64,000 nt of DNA from Eumeta japonica (GCA_005406025.1 BGZK01000857.1:186001-250000), one strand, 5' to 3'; shown: positions 14,751 to 25,396, numbered from the stretch's first letter. The notes: generated by a model not told the origin, from the letters alone. Translations and numbers: made by a program.

Positions 14751-16314
14751 GTGAGTGGGACAGGCGGAATCGTTGTAATAAAAATAAGTAACTTTTTTTT
14801 CACTAACTTTTTTAATCACAATTTAATTACTAACCCGACAATAGTCCAATAGACACCATAGTCCCTGGTTAGTAATTGTGTGTTCATTTTGATTGTAGTT
14901 TTTTGATAATATTTGATCATGAAAAGAATCTTGTAGCCATGAATAAATAATACAATAATTTATTTACGTTTTCATTTTTTTGACCATAAACTCTATTCCT
15001 GCATACTTTGTCAAAAAAGTTTTGTGTGGCCAACACACACTTTTTGTTTTCGTTTTATTACAGCGGCCCTACTGCTTGCGTTTTATTCGAGTGCTCTATA
15101 GTCTTTATCTATCAACGCATCCGCAATTATTCAAAAAAGACATAAAAGCCGGATCACTGGGTCCTTGTCTGGTAGACTGCATGATACATCAACTCTTTCC
15201 AATTCTTTATCATAACAGCTATTTCTTTTATTTGCATTTATATTGACAATACCATAGTGTTGTGATGAAATTTATCTTCAATTTCGTATATAATTCATTA
15301 AAATATGGTACAAATTGTACCCTATACTAGTTAACGAACAATTTTTGTATATCAGCCATACGTACATGGCTCCAACAATTTTCATATTTTTTGATAAGTT
15401 TCTTTTTCAAGTTTACCTACCTTAGAAAAGTTAGAAGTGATATAAGAAAAAAATTAGCCATTGCTCTATTTAGCGCCTTTAGTAAAGTTTTGACATAATT
15501 ATATTGCGGCTCTGTTATTGATTCTGATAGGCGTGTCTTCCATAGAAGCAAATAAGCGGGGCATACTTTGTATTTCCATACATGCATGCCCCTAAATGAT
15601 AAATAAATACAATACGTAATAAATCATGCTATAAACTTATTTTTCATTTTATCATGCCATTTATTAGTGGTTTTACAAATGCGAAAATTTAGACGATTCA
15701 TCGCATGCGGTGGACGCAAAGTGCCCTAGCTCCGCCAACGGCCGAAAACACAACTAGTCAATGCTTACCCGGTCATATAAAAACAGTCCAGTCTTCAGCA
15801 CGTACACGACACAGAAACTGTGCCTGTGTGCGTGAAAATTTGTACACGCAATTTAGATTTTAGAAGCAGTGCTTTTTTCTTTTGCATTTCATTGCGTTCC
15901 GTTGTATAATAATTACAACGAGTTTTCTAACAGTTTTGTTATAGTTGTTTTTTTGTAGGACACGTGATTGACTGTTTAAGTAACTATTGTGTAAATTTAC
16001 TTTAGAAATATTTAAAATATTCTTGTCCTGGCAAGTGTTCTTAAATAAGTAAATCAATATCTGCTGCTTTTTCCCATTTTACCTTTAAGGAAATTATTAA
16101 ATTGATTGCGAAGGGAAGAGAATTTGATTATTTTTTTTCTTTTAAATACATTTATCAGCAAAATTTTTGAGACAGACATTTAATATGAAATATTTTTTAA
16201 AAAGACTATAGTGATATTGTTTACTATGTCCTGAATATTAAAGGGTTTGATACTTTCATGGAACTATATAGAACTAAATTTGATGTCAATTATAATTGTT
16301 ACGAAATTCAATGC
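14751..16314. other. Non-coding, with promoter-like patch
   Basis: It contains the possible second exon at 15064-15246 and, at about 15660-15850, a less AT-rich patch with a TATA box (15776-15783) about 20 bp before CTTCAGC, which looks like an arthropod core promoter facing right. No coding region follows it convincingly. Confidence 0.3.
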
Positions 16315-16560
16315 GTCAACTAAAAAGCAATATTTATAATAATAATATCTTTTGGCACATGCACAGCACCGTCTGATCCCAAACTAAACAACGAGATTTG
16401 TGTTGTGGGTATCTGATATTTGGTACTGTACATATTTACTTTTTATTTACATGGAAATAGCTAGACTCAATAAAGACAATATTTTTTAAAATAAATGTTT
16501 GTCTCGTGTAGAATCGAACACACCGCCAACACAGTAAGTAGGGTCAATGCCAACTGTGTA
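16315..16560 (-). repeat. tRNA-derived SINE, minus orientation
   Basis: Read on the minus strand, the head has a B box (GTGTTCGATTC, near 16515) preceded by an A-box-like TTGGCATTGACCC (near 16548). It continues into a body with the words TATCAGATACCCACAACACAA and GTTTGGGATCAG that recall a SINE body widespread in Lepidoptera (from memory). Moderately diverged. Confidence 0.6.
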
Positions 16561-16893
16561 GATGGGGCAGACAGGAGCTGATAATATTCAACAGTGTTAC
16601 GAGCAAGTGTTTTACGATATTATAGACAATGTTTTGAACTAATGTTATAGTCGCTACAAAAATTTAAAAGATTTGGAAATTTATTGATGTACATGTGTGT
16701 GAAAACTTTTCTTCCTATTGTATGTATCGTATAGTGAGAGTCGAATAGTGTATGTAGCCACCGTCGTCGGTAGGCCATCAACCGAAACAATGGTAAAACG
16801 GGGAAGTTCAAAAGATCTCGAAGCAAGTTGAGTAAGCATGGCTAAAACGCTGTGCTTACTCTGTTTGAAATCTTACTGTACGCCCTTGGGTTC

Positions 16894-16901
16894 TCAACGA
16901 C
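16894..16901. repeat. 8-bp target-site duplication, left
   Basis: TCAACGAC, repeated exactly at 17074-17081 on the other side of the MITE. Confidence 0.85.
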
Positions 16902-17073
16902 CAGGGCCGGCCCGCCCATACAGCGAACGGAGCAGTCGCTCCAGGCGCCAAATCTTAGAGCGTTCCATACTTTGCACTCACAATTAGTGTAGGTATATAT
17001 TATTAAGAGCAAACAGGAGAGGCGCCATAATTGGGTCTCGCTCCATTCTAAAATTTACTTCGGGCCAGCGCTG
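16902..17073. mobile_element. hAT-type MITE (172 bp)
   Basis: Begins CAGGGCCGGCCCG and ends CGGGCCAGCGCTG, so the termini are imperfect inverted repeats of the CAG..GGCCC kind typical of hAT elements. It is flanked by an exact 8-bp target duplication, the length hAT transposases make. There is no coding capacity, so it is a non-autonomous copy. The clean duplication suggests modest age. Confidence 0.85.
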
Positions 17074-17081
17074 TCAACGAC
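17074..17081. repeat. 8-bp target-site duplication, right
   Basis: TCAACGAC, identical to 16894-16901. Confidence 0.85.
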
Positions 17082-19144
17082 GAATGGTATTACATAAAGT
17101 ACATTGTGACATTATTTAAACACTCGCACGACAGAACTTCCTCAAGCTGTCCGGGCGCGTACAGCAACAAATTATTCAAGTTCTTTATATGTCGCTCTTT
17201 GATTCACGTCAAATTTAATGATTTACTTCTACATCATGTGGGCGAAATCGTTGAAGAAAGAAATTTTGTATTGAAACCTTAATCGAAAATACTTGCCGCC
17301 ATATTTTAACAGGCAACAATGTAAACGTATTTCTCTGTTGATAGTTGATGTCTAAAAGTTACGTTTGTATTAAAATGAAATTGCGATCAAAGTTACCACG
17401 CAATTAAAACTCGAACTGAAGTATGTAATGGTATACGAGTATGCTTATTAAAATTGTACAGTCGCTTAAGTTAACATTATATCGGATAGATGGGATGTAG
17501 CGATGTGTTCCTTAATGCTGAATAATGATCGTGATATTTTTTTGAAATGTATATGTATTTATTTATAAACTATCGTCCCAGAAACGTAAACCGAAAACAA
17601 AAGATCTCTACTAACTACATTATATTACTGATCCGGATTTTGAATTTGAGTTGATCGTTTTTTTCAGCTTGTCGATTTCGTGGTGCTTAAAAATTGTTTT
17701 TTTAGATATGTCACCAAATTAATCTCCATCAATTTTTTGTAAATTAAAGTAAAAACTAAAAAAGGTAAAATAATTATTGAAGCTCTTCTTTCTGTTTATT
17801 CCGAAGAAGGCAGAGTGTAAATCATGTTCGTAGTAAGTCTAATATTTAAGTACAAAACGGGGGTCACTTCGAAAAAACATCATTTATTGACTTATTTTTG
17901 AGTATAAAATCGTCATGCGCTTTTATATTCCAATATTGTACTATGTTGTAAACAAGGTTTATTCTCGGGCTCTTTTAGAAAGAAGAGATTCAATAAATAT
18001 TTTCTCCTTTTTAGTATAATATCTGCCTATTTATTAAAGGATGTTTTTTATTAAACTATAAATTTATATTAACACGCTTTTATTAGCTTCATATGTAGGT
18101 ATGTATGTTTGTAACCTTTGGACTCGATTTTGATCCGATTTGAACGGTCAGATTCGATTTAAACTTTGTAGATTTATCAAGGACCGATTGCAATACAATA
18201 ATTTCATGTTTTAAAAAATTAAAAACAACAATTTTGAAAATAAAATCGAAATTTAAAAATTACAACAAAATACGAATGTTGGTATTACGCTCCCGAACTC
18301 TTTTCCGCCGCGTTCCATTTTACGCCATTGGGGAAGATTTCGAGACGAACTTTACATCGAGAAAGTTTTATGCGTTGTACTGTAGTAGTGATGCCTTAGA
18401 TCAAATGGAAAAGTTACTTAGATATGAATGATATATACTTAAATTTATTACCACACATAAGATATTCTAAAATCAAGGCTCTTGGTTATAAATACTACTT
18501 ATATCATTATGAGACTAAAAATTTATTAATAAGACATATTAAAAAAATAATAATCGTGTGGCACTCGGGGACTGCCGCGGTAAAGCTATTGCATAGCATT
18601 TTTTATCAACTTATGCAATTATAATTATTTATTTATAAATGCAGTATTTTTTTGATATTAATTCAAGTCATCATCACCATCAAGAGAAATCATCACTTTC
18701 TTCATTAATAAATGCACTTTGTTTTTTCATATTTAAAACACTTTGTACACAAATTTTACGCGTATAGCTATTCACCAGCATCTGCTATTCACTGTTGTAC
18801 ATAGGTACACCTATGTATACATATATACCTACATGTGTACTTATGGGGCACATGCGGTGAGTGTGGCATTATAAAGATGCCACATAGATACCTATACATC
18901 TATATACTTTCTCACAAACAGCTGCTTACGTATCCGTCCGATTTCCGAGCAACTCGTCTCGATCCGTGCGAACTTCGTACAGTCGTACTATATACATACA
19001 CGTCAAGCGAACGCTCGGCCGAGCTACATGGCAGGCGGAGTGAGGGGTGTTAGATTTTATTTTCGTTACGGAATTTCTTGATTCGGTCGCTGTGCTCAAA
19101 GCCCGTGATAAAAGCTATACAATAGCTTAATAAAAAACACGCTG
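17082..19144. other. Intergenic DNA with weak repeat traces and a CpG-richer patch
   Basis: At about 18040-18200 a stretch (GGACTCGATTTTGATCCG) looks like an old dispersed repeat. At 18840-19060 the sequence becomes CpG-richer and includes the inverted pair TGTGGCAT/ATGCCACA (about 18864-18887). No convincing coding region is present; short plus-strand frames at 18234-18624 are unrecognised. Confidence 0.35.
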
Positions 19145-19405
19145 TAATGATAAGTTGATATGAAAAATAATTATATAGGAATAAAATAATGAACGAATAA
19201 TATTAGTATTATTGTGAAAAAAACGTGCGATGCTCGATAAATCACTTTTCGAAAATATTCGATTGGTACGATTAGTCCAAAAATGGTCCGAAAAATATGG
19301 CACAAAGCACCCCACGCTTTTTTTACAATAATACTAATATTTTTGTTCATTATTTTATTCCTATATCAATAACTATTTTTCGCTTTTTAGTTAGATTTAT
19401 CATTA
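19145..19405. mobile_element. Snap-back MITE-like inverted repeat
   Basis: The left arm (about 19145-19229) and the right arm (about 19310-19405) are reverse complements with small indels. Shared words are AGGAATAAAATAATGAAC and AATATTAGTATTATTGT and their complements. The spacer is about 80 bp. It has no coding capacity and is probably a MITE; the superfamily is not clear. Confidence 0.65.
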
Positions 19406-19759
19406 AATCGTGTTTCTTAATTTTTTTAAATCTATATTTTTTCTGATTTTTTAATCTAACATGTATAAAAAAATACCATATTTTTGTAATTTCGATGTTA
19501 GGCCAGCCCTTTGCAGTGGTTCTTAAAGGGTTACGGCTTCTTACATTAGGGTTAGGCCCAGTGCCCTACGATAAGGATCACGACAGATATTTTTAACCAC
19601 TCTCATGCCATTCAAACCTCAGCACGTTTTTTTACCTTGGCTTGCATGGGAACACAGGATCCTATCATTGAGGTTGACTCCAAACCCATTAGACTATTCA
19701 CAATAGAATTGCGTAAGTTTCAGGAAGCGCAAACAGGGTCAGCACACATTCTTCTCTTA

Positions 19760-20345
19760 AAGAATCCTAATGCCTAACTTTTAGATCTTATATCAAACTA
19801 TTAAAACAATTCGAGTGCAGTACATTTTTAGGCAATTAAAGTGAGTTCAAATATGGTTAGAATATGTTTTTTCATTACTGTTTTAGTGCTAAACTTCTAG
19901 TTCTATTATTAGACTTTAAAAAGCAATTATGACCAAAGTATGTTTCTAGAAAATTCCAATAAGCCTAAATATGGTTAGGATATGTTGTTCTGTTATGAAT
20001 TTCCAGTGCCAACTTTTCAGATCTGTCATCAAACCCAGAAAATGCCATGGCCAAAGTGTATCGCAAGAAAATTTCAAAAAAGTCTATAGAATATTTTGTT
20101 TCGTTTTAGAGTTTCAGTGCCAACCTTCTGCATCTATCACCAAAGTCGAAAAACCGTTTGTCGCTGGAATAAATTTTAAAACAATTCTAACAACCTCAAA
20201 CACAGCTAGAATATGTTGTTCCATCATCAGATCTTGAAAATCAATCATGATCAAAATGCATCTCAAGATAATTCTAAAGACTTCTGCCATGGCTAGGATA
20301 CGTTGTCTCGTTCTGAAGTTCCAGTGCCAAACCTCCAGCTTTAAT
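19760..20345 (+). repeat. Degenerate tandem repeat, period about 118 bp
   Basis: About five units recur with the core TGGTTAGGATATGTTGTTC, then TTTCAGTGCCAA, then GATCTGTCATCAAA, then CATGGCCAAAGTG, then AAGAAAATTTCAAAAAAGTC. Starts are near 19852, 19970, 20089, 20203 and 20287; the fourth is shortened and the last partial. Units have drifted by substitutions and indels. It lies just beyond the dynein stop codon. Confidence 0.7.
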
Positions 20346-20828
20346 ATAACATACTGTTATCAGAACTACTCACTATTGCCGAGTTTCATATGATCCAATA
20401 ATTAGAAGAATTCGAAATGCAGTGTAAGATTTCCGAACATGTAGACATACATGCATAAATACATAATTATAAGAGAAGCTAATGAAAGCATAATGCATTT
20501 ATTTAAACTATGAAAATAAATCTCGAGATTTATAAAGCGCAACATAACGATCGCTGTGTTGCACTTTGATGGTTAGGGAAAATAATACGATGAAATCTAT
20601 TCGATAATCTTGAGATATGGAAATGTCTGGAGAAATACTAACGGATAAAAAACTTACGAAAAACTACGGGAAAAGGCACGGTAACACCTCATTTTGCAGC
20701 GGAAGCACTGCTTCATTCGAATAACAGAACACGATATCAGTTTCAAAAAATTTTTTTCTTCAAATCGACTATTATTAACTAGCAATGTGGGAGCATTCTA
20801 TAATGATATAATACAAAAATCATGACGT
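20346..20828 (-). other. Dynein 3' flank / probable 3' UTR
   Basis: Follows the dynein stop codon on the minus strand. An AATAAA on the minus strand at about 20499-20504 could be the polyadenylation signal. Nothing else is recognised. Confidence 0.4.
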
Positions 20829-21125
20829 TCAGTCGTCGAGTTGCGTGAGACTGGCGACCCCGCGGTTGATCCAATGCCTCTCCGGCACGTCGCTGCGTAG
20901 AGTTATGTACATGACGAAGTTGCTGGAGTGGCCGGTGGTGGCCAGCACGCCGCGGCGCTCGCTCGTCTTGTAGACGGGGCAGTAGTAGCAGGGCGGCGGC
21001 GAGAACGCCGACGCGAGTGCCGGCCGCAACCACACTATGGGGATGGTGTCGAATAAAATCTTGGGATACGATTCGTCCAGTTGCATGGTTTCACGGTTCC
21101 AGCGAGCGCCTTCCAAAAATAGACC
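20829..21125 (-). CDS. Dynein heavy chain exon 21 (last exon, stop codon)
   Basis: Residues 1282-1379 then [23 protein letters not shown] then [15 protein letters not shown] then [20 protein letters not shown] then [20 protein letters not shown] then [35 protein letters not shown] and WI.RGVAL close nearly all axonemal heavy chains. Phase 0 acceptor (GAACAG). The stop is at the usual place. Confidence 0.97.
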   Translation of the reverse strand, partial: GLFLEGARWNRETMQLDESYPKILFDTIPIVWLRPALASAFSPPPCYYCPVYKTSERRGVLATTGHSSNFVMYITLRSDVPERHWINRGVASLTQLDD

Positions 21126-21943
21126 CTGTTCGAAACATTTATTTATTGCCAATATTTTTTCGACTAATGGAAATAAAAAACATTGTGTAATACATATGTT
21201 ACAGAATTACGTAATAAACTTTCAAATGAATGCTTAAAAAGCACACGGGGTATTTTATTTTCTTGTTGCATTTTTACAAAAATCTCATGAAATATTTTTT
21301 GAGAATGTAATAGTGATGCAATTTTTAATTGAATAGTATGAAAATTTTCAGTTTTATTTTAAATTCTTGTTTTTTGTTTACAGTTTTGACCATTTTTATT
21401 TTTATAGTTATTGATATATTTTAATACCACAGTGTTTTATTAGCTCCAATACTGGCTGAGTACTTAATTCAAAAATGTTTTATTGAATGCTCTCTTTGAT
21501 AAGTTTTTAAGCGAACCTACATGAACACAAATAAATAATTAAATACAAAACTGATTCTTTTCAGAATCGTCTAAATCAACGTGTAAGTCGCCTTACAACT
21601 TCAAAAGCAGCTCCATTTCACCAACTGGTTTCACAATATAATGCGTTAAAAATAAACATGAAAACTCGCCATCAACCCTCCTTTAAGCCCTTTCTTCTAG
21701 AAATAGTCTTGGCAGATGATTTTACAATAATCGCAAATGCGAAATAGGAAAGATTGTGCTAGTTTGTAACAACAGTCTATACGAATAGACGTAGGCAATA
21801 TTGCTGGAATTAAATATGTGTTATACAGGCAAACTGATAATATTAAATTCAAGTTTACTTCCATTGTAAGCTTTAGTGCATATAATATAAGTCAATATGT
21901 TGAAACGTGCTTATAAATCATATCGAACAAGACAACCACTTAC

Positions 21944-21991
21944 ATAGATGAACACTCCGTGCTCGTGACCATTTCTAATCTCATCCAGTTG
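21944..21991 (-). CDS. Candidate 48-nt cassette exon of the dynein gene
   Basis: Sixteen codons, QLDEIRNGHEHGVFIY, between a good acceptor (GGACGCAG) and a perfect donor (TAT|gtaagt), phase 0 on both sides like its neighbours exon 20 and exon 21. HGVFIY followed by exon 21's GLFLEGARW matches the way many axonemal dyneins read at this point. Yet exon 20 already ends SFGVYCK, which joins exon 21 directly with normal spacing. So it is either an alternative exon adding 16 residues or a leftover duplicate. It lies between the gypsy-type element and the last exon. Confidence 0.55.
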
Positions 21992-22393
21992 CTGCGTCCA
22001 TCAAATCAATTTTATTCATATAAATAAGAACTTACTTCATGCGTTTCAATTAAGCATTTATCAAATGTAAGTAACGTCACAACAAGTAATGACGATGTAG
22101 ATACTAACTTACACGGGACCATAAGCTAACAGTTAAACTATGTATTCCAAGCCACTTGTAAATAAACAACAAGATTCGCCCAACATTCACATTTCAATGT
22201 ACTTGACGACCACCATTTTGTAAATGGACGCGTCTGTATCGTATTTGCGATAAAACAGATACAAAACAATGCTTTTTGTAATGAAGTGGTCAAAAACAAC
22301 GCTACATCGCATAATAATACCAAAATTAACCAAAATAGGTTTTGACGTGAAAGCGTAACAAATATAATCACTTTCGCAATGCTAAATAATATT

Positions 22394-22397
22394 AATG
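22394..22397. repeat. 4-bp target-site duplication, left
   Basis: AATG, identical to 25692-25695; 4-5 bp is usual for gypsy integrases. Confidence 0.85.
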
Positions 22398-22672
22398 TGT
22401 AGCGTGCGACGGTGGGTTCATCATTTAAATAACGACACACAAAGATGAAACAAATCAGTTTAATGTCCACCAGTGTACACGCAAACATATTGTTTAGAGG
22501 AAATACCTTATAATGATATAATTACATTGAATTTTGCAATAACCGTACACATGTCAAGCGGGCTGCGGCGGGACTGCCCCGGTGCGCGCGTTCGGCTTTT
22601 AACGGCTCCCGATTCGAATTGTGCCGAAGTTTACCGAGCGTATACATATATAAATGACAAGTGCGCGCTACA
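22398..22672 (-). repeat. 3' LTR of the gypsy-type element
   Basis: 275 bp; base-for-base the same as 25417-25691 by reading. Flanked on the left by AATG (22394-22397). Confidence 0.95.
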
Positions 22673-22686
22673 GTCTCCCCCTTTTG
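22673..22686 (-). other. Polypurine tract of the gypsy-type element
   Basis: On the minus strand CAAAAGGGGGAGAC directly precedes the 3' LTR, the place and composition expected for the plus-strand primer. Confidence 0.8.
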
Positions 22687-22716
22687 ACTAGGGGAGTGTC
22701 CTCACACCTAGTCAAA
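22683..22716. repeat. 10-bp perfect hairpin beside the polypurine tract
   Basis: TTTGACTAGG (22683-22692) and CCTAGTCAAA (22707-22716) pair around a 14-nt loop, directly inside the 3' LTR. Confidence 0.9.
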
Positions 22717-22720
22717 CGAT

Positions 22721-23143
22721 TTACTGTATAATAGGTATTTTACGCGGCCTACCTCGACGTCGTTTCGGGATAACTGGTTCCGGTACATTAGAACATGCAT
22801 CCTCCCGCGCATGGTACCTTTTTAAATCCGAGATGTGATACTTACCGATGGGCTTATCGGGTGTCTCTGGATAAGCCAACAAATATGTCGTCGGACTGAC
22901 CTTTTTGTGGATAAGGTACGGACCGTCACGTTTAGGTACAAACTTGGAAGTAACTCCTTTTATGCTACTACTGAGAACGTGCGTTTTCATAAGTACCAAG
23001 TCACCGACAATTAGGGTACCATCCCGTCGACTCTTATCCTTAAGAGATTTACGTAAGTCTTGTTGCCGCTCAGCGCTTTCTTTACTGTTTTGGAGAGTGT
23101 CAACAAGCTTCAAAAGGTAGGGTATTAGGCGGTAGGGCGGCAC
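22721..23143 (-). pseudogene. pol: Fused pol remnant: reverse transcriptase start joined to integrase end
   Basis: The first residues (PPYRL) belong to the beginning of a gypsy reverse transcriptase. At about 23122-23126 this joins directly to an integrase C-terminal part: PYLLKLVDTLQNSKESAERQ, VGDLVLMKTHVLSSSIKG and TSKFVPKRDGPYLIHKKVSP (the GPY/F module), ending in a basic tail KRRRGRPRKIP. Direct CCCTACC repeats flank the join, consistent with template switching during reverse transcription. The catalytic parts of reverse transcriptase, RNase H and integrase are absent. Confidence 0.8.
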
Positions 23144-23168
23144 TGCAATAGGAGGGTGGTCACCGGTA

Positions 23169-23702
23169 TCAATGCGATGTTCCGCAAACGTCGTCGGTCC
23201 TCCCCCCTTGTGTAAAAATATCTTGATATTCCTGTAGTAGACGGGCTAGATCATCTCTTTCTGGCGGGGACAGCATTGTACCTTCGTCGATCCTCAAAAC
23301 ATCCGTAGAAGCACATTCGATCGTGTGCACAGAAGTTTCACACCTAAGAGGATAAATGACATGAGGTCGATCGGCTGTCAACCATGTATTTGTAGAAAGA
23401 TTAATAATCAAACCGGCTTTACGTATGAAATCGATACCTAATAAAGTTTCGTTATTACTTGAATTAGGCAAAATAATAAACGTCAAAGGAATATTTAAAT
23501 GCTTAAGAGTGACGATTACGTCCGCAAGTTTAACATTAATATTATTGACAGAACCGTCGGCAAGCTTTACTATCATTTTACTGCTACGGAACTTTTGACC
23601 ACGTTTAACCAATAGCGCGTATAAAGATGAACCTGCAATACTTCGTTTAGCGGCGGTATCTATCAACCCAGTCCCAGTAATGCCTAACACTTTTATACCC
23701 AA
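23169..23702 (-). pseudogene. pol: Retropepsin and start of pol, gypsy-type element
   Basis: 177 codons. An aspartic protease lies at about residues 10-110: catalytic LIDTAAKRS (DTA in place of the more common DTG), then LLGIDFIRKAGL (the flap-distal ILG-type motif). The linker LSPPERDDLARLLQEYQDIF leads to the reverse transcriptase, but a one-base shift at a run of six G (about 23211) takes the frame to a stop 14 codons later. Confidence 0.75.
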
Positions 23703-23980
23703 GATAGGCCGGCCATCGCACGAAGCGCCGGCACAAGACGTCGACCGTGTCAGTCCCCGCAGTGTAAAGCACTTATATTCATAGATATTACATTTTCGTT
23801 AAAATTCTGAACACTCGTAGGATCACAAGACACATTATCATTTAAACAAAATTATTAGACATAGCATTCATAGATAAATCATTTTTGCAAACATTACTAC
23901 TAGAAACACTATCATTATAAGCTAAATCACAAGACGAAAACGATTCTTTTGTTGTTTACATGAATCACAATTAGCGCGAA

Positions 23981-25108
23981 TTACACCTTTAGTACCACAA
24001 CCATAGCAACTAAGAGAAGAAGACGTAACATTTTACGTTTTAACTGAGCACAATTATCACGATTATGACCTGTTTTACGACAGTAAACACAATAAGTCTT
24101 ATTACTAAATTTACTTAGCTGCCGTATATTCGAAAGAGCGCGCGGATGCGTGTCACCGTTATCCGACGCTCGGGCCGTGGCGACACCGGGCGAAACAGCA
24201 CTACTCGTGTCGAGCGGGCGCGGGTGACGCGCGACGAAGCGGCGTGACTCATGCTGGGAGCGGAGCACGCGGCGCGCGCCGGCGCTGGGCGATGAAGCTG
24301 TGGCGGCGCGCGCCGGCCACTCGACGCGGCCGGTACCGGGCAGCCTACCAGGCGCAGAAACACGGTCGGCGGCTCCCGCCTTTGTAGTTACAGCTTCAGC
24401 CAGAGACTCCTCCACGAGTCGTGATTTATTCACTAAAACGTCTAATGAATGTATTAACTCACGAGGTACACGTTTCCTTATGCGGCGATCGAGCAAACCG
24501 TAAACAATGTCTATTTTTGTAATTTCACTTAATTCGTATGGTAATTTGGCGAAAAGCGCGCGAACTCGCGTAATGAATATATCGGCGCGCACGGAACCCT
24601 GTTCCATAGAGAAAATATCCCTAAAAATTTTATGAGCTGGTCGCGGCACACCATACATAGATCGAAGTTTATAAACAGCGTCCGGCCACGTAGACACCGT
24701 CGATTTGATACCGCGCCACCATACCGCGGCATTACCGGTCAGAAGAATAGGTAATCCACGGAGGGCGTGCTCATCGTTAATATTCAAACATTCTTTGTAG
24801 ACCTCGATGGCGTCTAGGAATGTTTCGAGCACGTCAGGATCACTGGCACTACCATCAAAACGAGCCGTACATTTTGCAAAACTTCCAGAACGTGCAGATG
24901 CGGCGGTGCAGAACAGTGACCCGAGAGCGGCAGAGCTCGGGGTCGGCGAGGTCGTTCCATCGCCGTTCGGCGCCGGTGCCAACAATGATTGTATAAGAAT
25001 ACGATTGGACTCCGCTTGTGACCTGGCCAGGGTCGAAAGCAAGGCAGCCAACTGATCTTCAGAAACTCCAGCCAAAAGTGGTGCAGGTGTGGCCGTAGGC
25101 GCGGACAT
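23981..25108 (-). CDS. gag: Gag-like protein of the gypsy-type element
   Basis: 375 codons. Residues about 78-240 form the Retrotrans_gag-type region (FLDAIEVYKECLNI, GNAAVWWRGI, WPDAVYKLRSMYG). An Arg/Ala/Pro-rich stretch follows, then a CX2CX4HX4C zinc knuckle (CVYCRKTGHNRDNC, about residue 340). Just past it the frame shifts: a second knuckle-like motif (CYGCGTKG...NC) lies in another frame around 23970-24010. Another open frame upstream (through 25283, MPRKEHIEPATTARDD) may be the real N-terminus, again in a different frame. Confidence 0.8.
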   Translation of the reverse strand: MSAPTATPAPLLAGVSEDQLAALLSTLARSQAESNRILIQSLLAPAPNGDGTTSPTPSSAALGSLFCTAASARSGSFAKCTARFDGSASDPDVLETFLDAIEVYKECLNINDEHALRGLPILLTGNAAVWWRGIKSTVSTWPDAVYKLRSMYGVPRPAHKIFRDIFSMEQGSVRADIFITRVRALFAKLPYELSEITKIDIVYGLLDRRIRKRVPRELIHSLDVLVNKSRLVEESLAEAVTTKAGAADRVSAPGRLPGTGRVEWPARAATASSPSAGARRVLRSQHESRRFVARHPRPLDTSSAVSPGVATARASDNGDTHPRALSNIRQLSKFSNKTYCVYCRKTGHNRDNCAQLKRKMLRLLLLVAMVVVLKV

Positions 25109-25396
25109 ACGGGAGATGGATCGGCACCGTCGCGCAAGTCAGACACGGGGACCGTGGTGCCACCGACGAGCCGGTCAGATGAGGCGGCGGCGGCAGCCTG
25201 AGCCCTGGTGACGATCCCAGAACCATCGTGATGTTTGTCGTCTCGAGCTGTCGTAGCGGGCTCGATATGCTCTTTACGTGGCATCGTGAAGCACAAGCTT
25301 ACGCAACTAGGAGACAGGACAGCACATATGTGATTTTGAATCCGCGGCACCCACACAGCACAATATGAAGACGTATTAAACTACCGGCTACTCAGA

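Noticed and set aside
22138..22691. Open frames overlapping the left LTR (22138-22488 minus, 22473-22691 plus) and the same frame at 25492-25704.
   Set aside because: They run across LTR boundaries and are duplicated only because the LTRs are; no domain.
24115..25055. Several frames overlapping gag on both strands (24115-24363, 24300-24503, 24529-24732, 24807-25055).
   Set aside because: GC-rich shadows of the gag frame, which alone shows a zinc knuckle and capsid-like region.
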